Shown: piece by piece, positions 26,003 through 36,499 of the stretch
Position numbering within the stretch: the stretch's first letter is position 1
Layout of the letters: the number at the start of each line of letters is the position of its first letter
From: Lineus longissimus
Taxonomy: Eukaryota > Nemertea > Pilidiophora > Heteronemertea > Lineidae
Length of the DNA: 64,000 bases
Direction of reading: 5' to 3'
Assembly (NCBI RefSeq): GCF_910592395.1
Contig: NC_088325.1
Coordinates: forward strand, 13,082,109 to 13,146,108
The notes under the pieces: generated by a model
What the model saw: the letters and a program-made list of their open reading frames with translations, nothing else
Database searches by the model: none
Told to the model about the DNA's origin: nothing
Position numbers and translations under genes: made by a program

Positions 26003-26976
26003 TAATGTATTTGGTCACCCTTCCACATGCATCTGAGTATTTCTGTGAGAGACAAAAAACAGGTAGGTTGAAGTTTTAAAGAATTTCGGATGGTGCAACT
26101 CAGGTCAATGAGCTTAAGATAGCAGTCCACCCCGGTCTGGGCCTACTCAGGGTCCAGACTCAGTTGGGACTGCAACTTCGGAAGGGTTCATTGGTCAGTA
26201 ATAAAACATATTTTGAACAAATACGTTTATCAACTATTCAGGATAGTCCAAAAATGTACAATCTATGATTTTATGTTTGTCAATAATTAGTTACTTTCAT
26301 GGCATTCGAGTGTGTCCTCGTCAAAATAATAAATATTTTTAAAAATACGATGTTGTGCTTTTTTCAAACATGATTTTGGATAGCCAACCAATGACGACCA
26401 TTGATAAAGCGACAAACCAATCACCAAGCAGTAAGAGGGATATTCCTATCCACCAGAACAGATTTCCATTATACGACCACCCGATAAAATGTAAAAAATA
26501 GGCTGAAGCGCTGGTCATGCGAAATCCCCCTCAACAAACGACCAGACATAGCAATCTGACCATAATCCACCGTAACCCATAAAAACAACGTTAAGCAGCA
26601 GATAAAGCCCTCTGCAATGAAAAAACAGGCACTTATTCCTACAGCGTTATTGATCTGATCAGATATTTTTCAAGGGCTGCAACAGAAGCTGTGACACGTG
26701 GCTGGATAATTACTGCTATTGGAGCACGCTTGACCACTAGATCCAAGAAAGAGAGGAAATGGACAGGATTATCGCAGAGAGATTGACACGTCGTGCATGT
26801 AATTTTCTCCTTTGATCGACGTGGTATCGTGATGCACAATAATCTTGCGCACATTCCTTCGGATTGGTGATGATTATTCGGCGAAAAATTACACCGCAGA
26901 AAAAAAAGATGGATTGGATGCAGACCGGTGATACACCAATGGTGTTCCGATCGCGAATTGAACATGAAATGGAGAC

Positions 26977-26977
<1 letters not shown>

Positions 26978-27017
<40 letters not shown>
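26978..27017. repeat. (TCA)n microsatellite
   Basis: About 13 uninterrupted TCA units. Poly-His, poly-Ser and poly-Asp frames over it are artefacts. Confidence 0.95.
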
Positions 27018-27515
27018 ACAGGTTTATCACCGTTTTCCGGTCTTTCATCGCTCAACCTAGCTAGAAAGTACAAAAGTGCGCGCGAGGTGGAATTGATTTA
27101 TTCCTCGCACTAACACAGTTTCGATGTACCCGGTACTGTGAAATAGGAGATGCCCCTATCGGTACTTTGTGTAACTTAATTTGACCTACCTGGACCTACC
27201 AATAGTCTCCCTTTAAGGAAAGGTTAGCCTCACATCGCTTTTGAACGCATGGAGTAAATATCTTCTTTCAGATGACAACACGCATTTTCAAAACGCAGCA
27301 CAGGCAGCCACCTTACGGCAAAAGTTTGACCTACATGAAAACTTGTCTCGACTTGTCTCCAGACGGAACAACGGGTGTCTTCGGTACATGTATTGGCCTT
27401 CATTTAAGGACGCCACGACCATTTAGCGACCTCCTCATCATCGAAGTCGAACAACATTATTGTCGCCAAGTGGTGTCCGCACGTGTTGTAAAAGGTCATC
27501 CTCGCATAGTGCCAG

Positions 27516-27577
27516 CGCTGCTGCAGTCACGGTTCTACAGCACTGTAGATGCCATAGAACCGTGCTACAGTCCAGCG
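27516..27577 (+). other. Imperfect 62-nt hairpin
   Basis: CGCTG at the base pairs with CAGCG, and CACGGTTCTA pairs with TAGAACCGTG near a 17-nt loop, with small bulges between. Size and shape are in the pre-miRNA range, but neither arm matches a microRNA I know and an alternative CTACAG/CTGTAG fold exists in the loop. Confidence 0.2.
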
Positions 27578-27779
27578 ATAAATCGCATTTCACATCAGAT
27601 TCTCTTGCTTGGACTGCTGAACTGTGGTCATTCTATCAGCGTGGCAATGTTAGTATGACCGAAAGACGTCATTTGGGCGTTTGTTGAAGAAAACTGACTG
27701 TGTACCCTAGGTGGTATTGCCGTCCGCGCAAGGTGTCTTTCAAGCTGTCCTTGTCCGATTCCTGGTGACAGAATCATGA

Positions 27780-28540
27780 ACTAACTGTCTTCAGATTGTG
27801 ATTCTTGGATTGAGACTAGGTGTAAGGACCATCGCGTGTTTTCCCGTCTTCTGCCAAGCCGTAATATGCTGCTAGGATGAGACAAACGGAATGGGGACAC
27901 TGTAGGAGCGAGTTCATTTCATAGTAGTAGACCTGTGGCTTCTAGCGTTCCAGAGGTGTGCACTCAGCAGCTTACTGCGATTATACCTGACGAAGTCCGA
28001 GACGGCGTGGCGGAGTCACACCTGAAAGCCAGCCAAGATGACCAGGTTAGGAACCCACGCCATGCGAATACAATGTTGGCCTATTGGTAATCAAAAATTC
28101 GCCTCCATATCTCACATTGGAAATGGGGGCAATGTCAGGATGGTGAAGCCCCGCCAATGCACCGCACTAGAACAAGAGGTCCATTGCCAATCGGCTGCGA
28201 GGCACAACTTAGGGAAAGAATGCTGTCATTCCGTCGCCCGTAGCCCGAAATAAAGCTCGGGCTGAAGTTGAGACCCATCACCAGTATACGATAACGTATA
28301 CAACGGAACATCATTTTCGTTTGGTGCTCCTGTTGAAGATTAAAAACGGACTGGAACCCTCCGATGTTGTGTCCCATGGTTGTACTTTCTCGTCTTCGGC
28401 AGCAAATGTCTTTCGCCTTGGTGTATGTCCGATTCCGCTGGTGGCAGAATCTTGAACCAACTGTCTTCAGATTGAGACAAAGTATAAGGACACTGTGAGA
28501 ATTAACTCAGACGTTTTGTCCCGTATTCAAAGTGTCGAGA
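27780..28540. repeat. Degenerate outlying monomers of the 98-bp satellite
   Basis: Segments such as 27838-27935 and about 28505-28540 retain phrases of the satellite monomer (TTTTCCCGTCTTC, GGGGACACTGTAGG, CATTTCATA, TTTTGTCCCGT). They are diverged and interrupted, consistent with the eroded edge of the array. Confidence 0.55.
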
Positions 28541-28765
28541 TGGCTCTACGCGATAGCGGTCGCTCCCGCAGGTCCCGGCCCCAGAAGTTGACCAGGCCAA
28601 CAGATTTCCCGGTATCGCGCCGGGCTCTCGCGGGCAGCCTCCTCTGCCCGACTTGCCGAGCGATCGCGATCGCGGGCGGCACCAGACTTGCCTGGCACTG
28701 GCGGCCCGATCCTTGCCGGCCAAGCCGGCAGTCCGGGGCATCCGGGAAACTTGTCCCGTCATAAG
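28541..28765. other. GC-rich insertion within a satellite monomer
   Basis: A block of about 225 bp that is much richer in G and C than its surroundings (CGGCCC, GCGATCGCGATCGCG and similar). The satellite monomer is readable on both sides (TTTTGTCCCGTATTC before, AGATTTTGATCTTTTGCTGGG after), so the block interrupts one monomer. Origin unknown; open frames on both strands are by-products of composition. Confidence 0.5.
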
Positions 28766-28932
28766 TGGGACTAGATTTTGATCTTTTGCTGGGATATGAC
28801 AGATAAGACGGGCAATGTGTCGGAATTAATTTCTTTTTCTTCTGCTAGTACTGCTGCATTCGGTATTCTTGGGCTGCGCACGCTAGACAGTCAGTCCGTT
28901 TTTGGTAACGAAATCAGCCGTCATACGGAGTT

Positions 28933-29101
28933 CCGGTGTGCAAGGGATAGTAGTCCTAGGGCTGATAGTCCGTGTAACAATAGCCCGCATTGCTAAATGT
29001 TTTGGTTAGGGTTAGCGGTACAATAGATCATGCTGCTTAATTGGTCAAATACAATGCTACCGGACTATGACTCCAGGGGGACTATATCCGCTGTCACACC
29101 G
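28933..29101 (-). mobile_element. MITE, copy B of the two-copy family (partner at 5274-5444)
   Basis: A 169-bp copy in reverse orientation to copy A. Inverted ends CCGGTGTG and CACACCGG-type are present, and the interior includes GGTTAGGGTTAGCGG. It sits among degenerate satellite monomers, so it inserted after the array formed. Confidence 0.75.
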
Positions 29102-29139
29102 CCACAGAGCCTTGTGTTCAGGGTGGTGTCCTTTAGCTA

Positions 29140-31042
29140 GTAATCATCTCCAAGGGGGAATCGAAACATTTTGTCCAGGTTATTATCAGTTGCTTGGATG
29201 TGACAAGTGCGTTGAAGACAGTGTCCACTGGTAGACCCCTTGTCCAGTCTTCAATGTGACGAGATTGTGATCTAATGCTGAGGTGTGAAAAATGGGATAG
29301 AGGAAGTGTTGGAATCCATTTCATATTGGTAGATCTTGTCCCGTTTCAAATAAGACCAGTTGCTTGGATGTGACAAGTGTGATGGAGACAGTGTCCACTG
29401 GTAGACCCCTTGTGCAGTCTTAAATGTGACGAGATTGTGATCTAATGCTGAGGTATGAAAAATGGGATAGAGGAAGTGTTGGAATCCGTTTCATATTGGT
29501 AGATCTTGTCTCGTCGCGAATAAGATCAGATTGTGATTTATACTGGGATGAGACATGTGATTGGGACAGTGCGAGTATCCATTTTATACTGGCGGACGTC
29601 TTGCACCGTCTTCGATGTGGACACATTGCCTGGTGACATCGTAGGAATCCATGTCGTATTGGTAGCACAGACGTTTTCTCCCGTCTTCAATGTGGAAAGA
29701 TTGTGGTCGAATTGCTGGATGTGACAAGTCAAACGGGGACAGTATATTTCGTATTGGTAGACTGACATCTTGTGGTGTCTTTGATGTGACGGTATCGTGA
29801 TCCATGCTGAGATGTAGCAAATGGGTCAAGGAAAGTGAGAGAATGCATTTCATACTAGTGGACCTACTTCTTGTCCTATTTTCAATGTGACCAGATTGTG
29901 ATCTATTGCTCGGGATGTGACAAATAAGTTGGGGACAATGTGGGCCGTCATACTAGTGGACCTACTTCTTGTTCTATTTTCAATGTGACCAGATTGTGAT
30001 CTATTGCTCGGTATGTGACAAATAAGTTGGGGACAATGTGGGCCGTCATACTAGTGGACCTACTTCTTGTCCTATTTTCAATGTGACCAGATTGTGATCT
30101 ATTGCTCGGTATGTGACAAATAAGTTGGGGACAATGTGGGCCGTCATACTAGTGGACCTACTTCTTGTCCTATTTTCAATGTGACCAGATTGTGATCTAT
30201 TGCTCGGGATGTGACAAATAAGTTGGGGACAATGTGGGCCGTCATTTCATATTGGTAGACGGACATCTTGTCCCGTCTTCAATTTAGGTTCTAATCTGTC
30301 ACTGGTTTCATAGGTGGGATGTGATAAATGGGATGGGGACAGTATGGGTATCCATTTCATATTGGTTGAGGCCTTGTTCTGTCCTCGATGTGACAAGATT
30401 GTACTCAGTTGCTGCGAGAAGACTAATGGTATGGGGACAGTGTGGGAATCCATTTCATATTGGTGGAGGCCTAGTCCTGTCCTCAATGTGACAGGATTGT
30501 ACTCAGTTGCTGCGAGAAGACTAATGGTATGGGGACAGTTTCGGAATCCATTTCATATTGGTAGACGCCTAGTCCTGTCCTCGATGTGACAGGATTGTAC
30601 TCAGTTGCTGCGAGAAGACTAATGGTATGGGGACAGTGTCGGAATCCATTTCATATTGGTAGACGCCTAGTCCTGTCCTCGATGTGACAGGACAGTACTC
30701 AGTTGCTGCGAGAAGACTGATGATATGGGGACAGCGTCAGAATCCATTTCATATTGGTGGAGGCCTAGTCCTGTCCTCGATGTGACAGGATTTTACTCAG
30801 TTGCTGCTGGGGACTAATGGTATGGGGACAGTGTGGGAATCCATTTCATATTGGTGGAGGCCTTGTCCTGTCCTCAATGTGACAGGATTGTACTCAGTTG
30901 CTGCTAGGGACTAATGGTATGGGGACAGTGTGGGAATCCATTTCATATTGGTAGACGCCTAGTCCTGTCCTCGATGTGACAGGATTGCACTCAGTTGTTC
31001 AGAGAAGACTAATGGGACGGGGACAGTGTCGGAATCCATTTT
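29140..31042 (+). repeat. Satellite array, 97-98 bp monomer
   Basis: Recurrent phrases are TTTCATATTGGTAGAC, AATGTGACAGGATTGT, TGGGGACAGTGT and GGAATCC. The TTTCAT landmark occurs at 30355, 30453, 30551, 30649, 30747, 30844, 30941 and 31039, intervals of 97-98 bp. A second sub-family (GTCATACTAGTGGACC landmark at 29947, 30045, 30143) has the same period. At 29160-29520 two monomers form a unit of about 172 bp that is itself repeated, a higher-order arrangement. About 19 monomers in all; no coding. Confidence 0.9.
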
Positions 31043-31102
31043 TGACAGACTACAGACAAAACCAGAGTCAAAATATTCGTTGTAAATATATCTTCATATT
31101 AA

Positions 31103-31367
31103 ATACCGAATGTACATGCTACCGAGGAAATTGGTCAAGTAATACACAATAATAAAGACACATGAGCACAGAGAGAAATGGACTGTCCACATTTTCTGTC
31201 AAAACTGCACAAACTCGTGGGAAGTATCATCAATGTATAGTGTCCTTTAGCTGCTATCTAAACACTACATATATATTGTAAGTAGTACAGAATTGGGAGT
31301 TGAAAACTTGAAGTGGAACTTATAATTTGAGCTTATTATGCAATATTTTAGACCAAATAAAAAAATG
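31103..31367. repeat. Left part of tandem-duplication unit 1
   Basis: Matches 35904-36150 (shared GAATGTACATGCTA, GAGCACAGAGAGAAATGGA, AAGTATCATC). Unit 1 is split by the insertion at about 31368-35206. Confidence 0.75.
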
Positions 31368-31589
31368 AAACGGCCAGGGGCCATTGTGCTCACCGTATAC
31401 ATCTTTTAGTAGGCAGGATCATGCTTAGTTTAGAGGTGAATATGGTGAACACAATCAGGCATGAAGACTTTTTTTAGATGTGTATTGATGTCAAGTAATA
31501 AGACAGGGCAGTATATATAAGTTTATGATCCAACCAATAATTGTCTATGACATCAACAAGATCAATATCGTGTGATTGCTAAGAGTCCC

Positions 31590-33033
31590 TGCAATAAAAA
31601 TTTCATCGAAAAAAAGTCATTAATAAGCGAGATATTGCACGTCCTACATTTTCAGTTTTGACCCCCTGGTGGCCAAATCAAGAATCAGATCAGGCCAAAA
31701 TTCGGTGTCAGAGATTATCTGATGTAGGGGGTTACATGTACCAACTTTCAAGTTCATAGCTTCAGCAGTTAAAGCGAACTGGAACCGCCGAGCCAGTTCG
31801 TATGACCTCGTTTTCATTTCCCGCGTATCGGGTGATCAGAACGAGGCATGAATGAAACATGGCGCCTAGCTGTCAATCATTGAATGACGTCACTACTATG
31901 GAATTTACTACGAAAACTCATGAATGAAAGATCGCATGACTCACGTGATTCTCACATGATTCTCAATGATAATAAATTGAACTGCGCATGCTCGGGCACT
32001 GGGGGCGGAGCTACAAATTCGAATATGAAGTTGGAAGTTCGACTTTCTCGGGCGGTGAAAGTCGAAAAGTTGAATAAATCGCTCGGCGGTTCCAGTTCGC
32101 TTTAAGAAACGTGCCATAGTTACACTCTAATGGCCAATTTACGCCATTTGACCTCTGTGACCTAGAAAAGGAGGTCAAATCCAAAAATCGTAGGACATGT
32201 GGTGTATCCTTGCTAGAAGTCCCTGCCATAAAAAATTTCTCGAAAACAATTCACTCAAATAAGCAAGATATTGCACTTCTTACTTTTTCCATTATGGCCC
32301 CCTGGTGGCCGAATAAAGAATCAGATCGGACCAAAATTCGGCATCAGAGGTTATCTGATGTAGGGGGTTATATGCACCAAGTTTCAAGTTTATAGCTTTA
32401 ATGGTTAAGAAACGTGCCATAGTTTACACTCTAAAGGCCAATTTACGCCATATGACCTCTGTGACCTTGAAAAGTAGGTCAAATTGAAAACCCGTAAGAT
32501 ATGTGATGTATTCTTCCTAAGAGTACCTACCATAAAAATTTTATCGAAAACAAGCCACTTATAAGCGAGATATCACACTTTTTAGATTTCCACTTTTGGC
32601 CCCCTGGTGGCAAAGTTGAGAATCAGATCAAACTGAAATTCAGCACCAGAGGCTATGTGATATAGGGGGTTATATGTACCAAGTTTCAAGTTCATAGCTT
32701 AAGTGGTTAAGAAACGTGCCATAGTTTACACTCTAATGGCCAATTTACGCCATATGACCTCTGTGACCTTGAAAACAAGGTCAAACTAAAAACCCGTATA
32801 AAATAAAATGTATATTTGCTATGAGTACCTACAACAAAAGTTTTATCGAAAACAAGTCACTAATAAGCGAGATATCACACTTTTTAGATATCGACATTTG
32901 GCCCCCTGGTGGCCAAACAGAGAATCAGATCGGACCGAAAATCAGTGTCAGAGGTCAGCTGACCTAGGGCATTCTGTGTACAAAGTTTCAAGTTCATAGC
33001 CTTAGCAGTTAAGAAACGTGCCACTGTTAGGAT
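31590..33033 (+). repeat. Core-repeat array A, four 302-bp units
   Basis: The landmark CCCCCTGGTGG occurs at 31662, 32298, 32600 and 32902. After removing the 329-bp MITE and its duplicated TTAA, spacing is 302-303 bp. Each unit also has GAAACGTGCCATAG, TGACCTCTGTGACC and AAGTTTCAAGTTCATAGC. The last unit is a distinct variant. Confidence 0.95.
31773..32101. mobile_element. 329-bp MITE with TTAA target duplication
   Basis: Perfect 21-bp inverted ends starting AGCGAACTGGAACCGCC. TTAA stands on both sides (31769-31772, 32102-32105), while the equivalent position in array B (33881-33884) has a single TTAA and no insert. A TTAA target is typical of piggyBac and Kolobok elements. Confidence 0.95.

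Positions 33034-33117
<84 letters not shown>
33034..33117. repeat. (ACG)28 microsatellite closing array A
   Basis: 84 bp of perfect ACG units followed by GACACAGCGCTATC. Poly-Val frames over it are artefacts. Confidence 0.95.
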
Positions 33118-33118
<1 letters not shown>

Positions 33119-33619
33119 ACACAGCGCTATCATATAGACTCCCCTTACGGTGAGCCAAAAAACCAAGATGGCCGCCCACCAAATTATTCAAAAAAGTAAA
33201 GAAAATGTATTTACAAGTGAAAAAAGTAAAAATTAAAAAAAAAAAAATTGACCCGAAGTGGGATTGGAACCCACAACCTTCAGAGTCATACAAGAGCGGG
33301 AAATTCAAATCAAGCTTAAACTAGGTCAACACAGATTTTGGCTCAGTAATGCCAACTGGTAGTATCAATCAAAACTACTCTTAGTAGTTTCAAGACCTAC
33401 ATGCATGCGGTCCTTTTCAACTTTATTTCAAGCTTCTATCTGCTTGAATAAAGCGCCAAAAAATTGTTTTGTGATTTAGGCTTTTTGCCCCCTGGTGGCC
33501 AAACTGTTAATCCTGCCGGACCCACACTTGGTCTATTCAGGAGTCCTGAAGGGTCTAAATGGCTTATAGGGAAAATCTATCGCCTATCCGCCATAGTTTT
33601 GAAACGTGCCTGTTTAACG

Positions 33620-33650
<31 letters not shown>

Positions 33651-33706
33651 GGACATTCATTCTACCATTTACTCATATGAATAGCTCAGCTTGTCAGCTG
33701 AGCTAA
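33118..33706 (+). repeat. Divergent copy of the core element, with GACA microsatellite and terminal hairpin
   Basis: After the 3' flank of array A the sequence is unrelated for ~350 bp, then CCCCCTGGTGG recurs at 33488 in a diverged core, followed by a (GACA)n run (33620-33649). TAGCTCAGC-TTGTCA-GCTGAGCTA at 33682-33705 is a 9-bp-stem hairpin next to CTAAT. A 3' hairpin is a feature of Helitron-group ends (family knowledge). Confidence 0.6.
33240..33325 (-). other. tRNA-like 3' half (degenerate)
   Basis: The minus strand has a perfect T-arm (GTGGG TTCCAAT CCCAC, 33274-33258) with B-box GGTTCCAATCC and then a T run. The matching 5' acceptor strand and a good A-box are missing, so it is a tRNA-derived remnant and not a tRNA gene. 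Confidence 0.35.
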
Positions 33707-35113
33707 TAAAAAATTCATCGAAAAAAAGTCATTAATAAGCGAGATATTGCACGTCCTACTTTTTCAGTTTTGACCCCCTGGTGGCCAAATCAAGAATCAG
33801 ATCAGGCCAAAATTCGGTGTCAGAGATTATCTGATGTAGGGGGTTACATGTACCAACTTTCAAGTTCATAGCTTTAGCAGTTAAGAAACGTGCCATAGTT
33901 ACACTCGAACGGTCAATTTACGCCATTTGACCTCTGTGACCTAGAAAAGGAGGTCAAATCCAAAAATCATAGGAAATGTGATGTATCCTTGCTAGGAGTC
34001 CCTGCCATAAAATTTTATCGAAAACAATTCACTCAAATAGGCAAGATATTGCACTTCTTCCTTTTTCCGTTATGGCCCCCTGGTGGCCGAATAAAGAATC
34101 AAATCAGGCCAAAATTCGACATCAGACGTTATCTGATGTAGGGGGTTATATGCACCAAGTTTCAAGTTCATAGCTTTACTGGTTAAGAAACGTGCCATAG
34201 TTTACACTCTAACAGCCAATTTACGCCATATGACTTCTGTGACCTTGAAAAGTAGGTCAAATTGAAAACCCGTAAAATATGTGATGTATTCTTCCAAACA
34301 GTACCTACCATAAGAATTTTATCGAAAACAAGTCACTTATAAGCGAGATATCACACTTTTTAGATTTCCACTTTTGGCCCCCTGGTGGCAAAGTTAGGAA
34401 TCAGATCGAACCAAAATTCAGCGCCAGAGGCTATGTGATATAGGGGGTTATATGTACCAAGTTTCAAGTTCATAGCTTTAGTGGTTAAGAAACGTGCCAT
34501 AGTTTACACTCTAATGGCCAATTTACGCCATATGACCTCTGTGACCTTGAAAAGTAGGTCAAATTGAAAACCCGTATAATATAAAATGTATATTTGCTAT
34601 GAGTACCTACAACAAAAGTTTTATCGAAAACAAGTCACTTATAAGCGAGATATCACACTTTTTAGATTTCCACTTTTGGCCCCCTGGTGGCAAAGTTAGG
34701 AATCAGATCGAACCAAAATTCAGCACCAGAGGCTATGTGATATAGGGGGTTATATGTACCAAGTTTCAAGTTCATAGCTTTAGTGGTTAAGAAACGTGCC
34801 ATAGTTTACACTCTAATGGCCAATTTACGCCATATGACCTCTGCGACCTTGAAAACAAGGTCAAATTAAAAACCCGTATAATATAAAATGTATATTTGCT
34901 ATGAGTACCTACAACAAAAGTTTTATCGAAAACAAGTCACTAATAAGCGAGATATCACACTTTTTAGATATCGACATTTGGCCCCCTGGTGGCCAAACAG
35001 AGAATCAGATCGGACCGAAAATCAGTGTCAGAGGTCAGCTGACCTAGGGCATTCTGTGTACAAAGTTTCAAGTTCATAGCCCTAGCAGTTAAGAAACGTG
35101 CCACTGTTAGGAT
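33707..35113 (+). repeat. Core-repeat array B, five 302-bp units
   Basis: CCCCCTGGTGG at 33774, 34076, 34378, 34680 and 34982, exactly 302 bp apart. Units follow the order seen in array A, with one extra unit (about 34580-34880) that looks like a hybrid of its neighbours. The final variant unit is almost identical to that of array A. Confidence 0.95.

Positions 35114-35167
<54 letters not shown>
35114..35167. repeat. (ACG)18 microsatellite closing array B
   Basis: 54 bp of perfect ACG units, then the same 3' flank as array A. Ten units shorter than the array A tail. Confidence 0.95.
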
Positions 35168-35168
<1 letters not shown>

Positions 35169-35430
35169 ACACAGCGCTATCGTATAGACTCCCCTTACGG
35201 TGAGCCAACAAGTCATCAAAGTATAGACAAGAGACCAATATTTTATGTTTGTGAAGATTATAGCAGTGACTGAAAAGATGTTGCGACCATTATTTATTTC
35301 GTGAACTCACCAGTGAACCTGCCTGTTAACTTACCTCCAACCAAGATTGTCCTGAAGCTATATTAGTCAAATGCTTCCCCAGAAGTCACCACCGAAAATC
35401 TTCAAAAAGGATCATTTTGCACCTCTCCCA

Positions 35431-35837
35431 AAGGAGCCTCATGGCCTAGTGGTTTACACTGCTGGCCACCACGCAAAAAGGCCCGGGTTCGATCCCGGGG
35501 AGAACCCAGGATCGTATGTCTGGATGAACCGGCGTGGCTTTCAAAGAACTAAAATTCCTGGCTCTTCACAGTCCTTCGAATGAGACTCAAAACCGAGGTT
35601 CCTTGTACCTGGTGTCTATGCCAGGGCAAGCTAAGACCCCACCAAGTGAGAAACATGAGTAGCTTGCGTGGACTCTATCTCTCTCGCCAAAGTCGGACCT
35701 CTAGGCCAATAAACCCAATTGACGCCTAACCGTAGTGGCACGCAGGATACGCTCATCCCGCCTTGGAGGAGGATTACTCCTAGGAGAATGACCCCTCCAA
35801 GTGCAGAGCGAACGCTGAAGAAGAAGAAGAAGAAGAG
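35431..35837 (+). mobile_element. tRNA-derived SINE with GAA tail and 12-bp target duplication
   Basis: The head has pol III boxes: A-box TGGCCTAGTGGT (35442-35453) and B-box GGTTCGATCCC (35486-35496), within a tRNA-like GGCCCGGGTTCGATCCCGGG. A body of about 300 bp ends in (GAA)n at 35815-35837. Target duplication GCACCTCTCCCA is at 35419-35430 and 35838-35849. The intact 12-bp duplication shows target-primed insertion, and the paired host unit lacks the element. Confidence 0.9.
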
Positions 35838-35903
35838 GCACCTCTCCCAGAAAGTTGTATGCCCCAACCAAGACCGAAAAGCATGCTGTACCCCTGCATT
35901 CAA

Positions 35904-36440
35904 TAAATACTGAATGTACATGCTAGCCACAAGGAAACTGGCCAAGTAGCATACAATAATAAAGCCATATGAGCACAGAGAGAAATGGATTGTCCATATT
36001 TTTTGTCAATTCTGTAAAATTTTGTGAGAAGTATCATCGATGTATAGAGTGTTCTTTAACTGTTATCTAAATACTACATGTATATTTTACGCAGTTGAAC
36101 CAAAAACTGTAAGTAGAACTTATCAGTGCAAATTTTAGACAAAATCAAAAAAACAGGTCATAAAAGCAAAGACAAGAGGCCAATATTTTATGTTCGTGAA
36201 GATTATGGCAGTGAATGAAAAATACTGTAACCATTATTCATTTCGTTACCGCACAAGTGAACCTGCCTCTTAACTCACCTCCAACCAAGATTATTCTGAA
36301 GCCATAGTAGTCAAATTCTTCCCCATAAGTCACTAACCATGATTTTGGCAAAAGAAATTCAAAAAGGGTCATTTTGTTCATCTCCCCAGTCTTTCGCCCC
36401 CACCACGACCAAAAAGCTTGCTATCCCCCTGCATTCAATA
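35904..36440. repeat. Tandem-duplication unit 2 (uninterrupted host unit)
   Basis: About 537 bp that matches the host pieces 31103-31367, 35207-35430 and 35850-35904 in order, so it is the intact partner of the invaded unit. It lies directly downstream of the SLC22 stop codon and may form part of that gene's 3' region. Confidence 0.8.
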
Positions 36441-36499
36441 CCCTCAGAAATCCTCACTCCAAGGAACCCTAGGCCTTATTCCAATGGAAACCTCAGCCA

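Larger units (their letters stand above)
31368..35206 (+). mobile_element. Composite tandem-core element with (ACG)n tails (pearl/Helentron-like)
   Basis: About 3.84 kb absent from the paired host unit, so it is an insertion. It begins GGCCAGGGGCCATTG...GCTCACCGTA, holds arrays of a 302-bp core repeat, and each array ends in (ACG)n then GACACAGCGCTATC and ACGGTGAGCC. Core repeats followed by an ACG-type microsatellite and a fixed 3' flank match the architecture of pearl-type non-autonomous elements of marine invertebrates, now linked to Helentrons (family knowledge). No protein gene lies inside. Confidence 0.75.

Noticed and set aside
29140-31042. CRISPR-like array
   Set aside because: The 98-bp monomers are contiguous with no unique spacers, in a eukaryotic context.
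33027-33308. Poly-valine ORF
   Set aside because: Translation of the (ACG)n microsatellite; the same applies at 61323-61520.
32808-35079. Two identical 63-codon ORFs as a duplicated gene
   Set aside because: They are the same variant unit of core arrays A and B; the frame is a by-product of repeat identity.
35431-35510. A tRNA gene
   Set aside because: A- and B-boxes are present, but the acceptor stem does not close, a ~300-bp body and GAA tail follow, and a 12-bp target duplication flanks the whole; it is a SINE.
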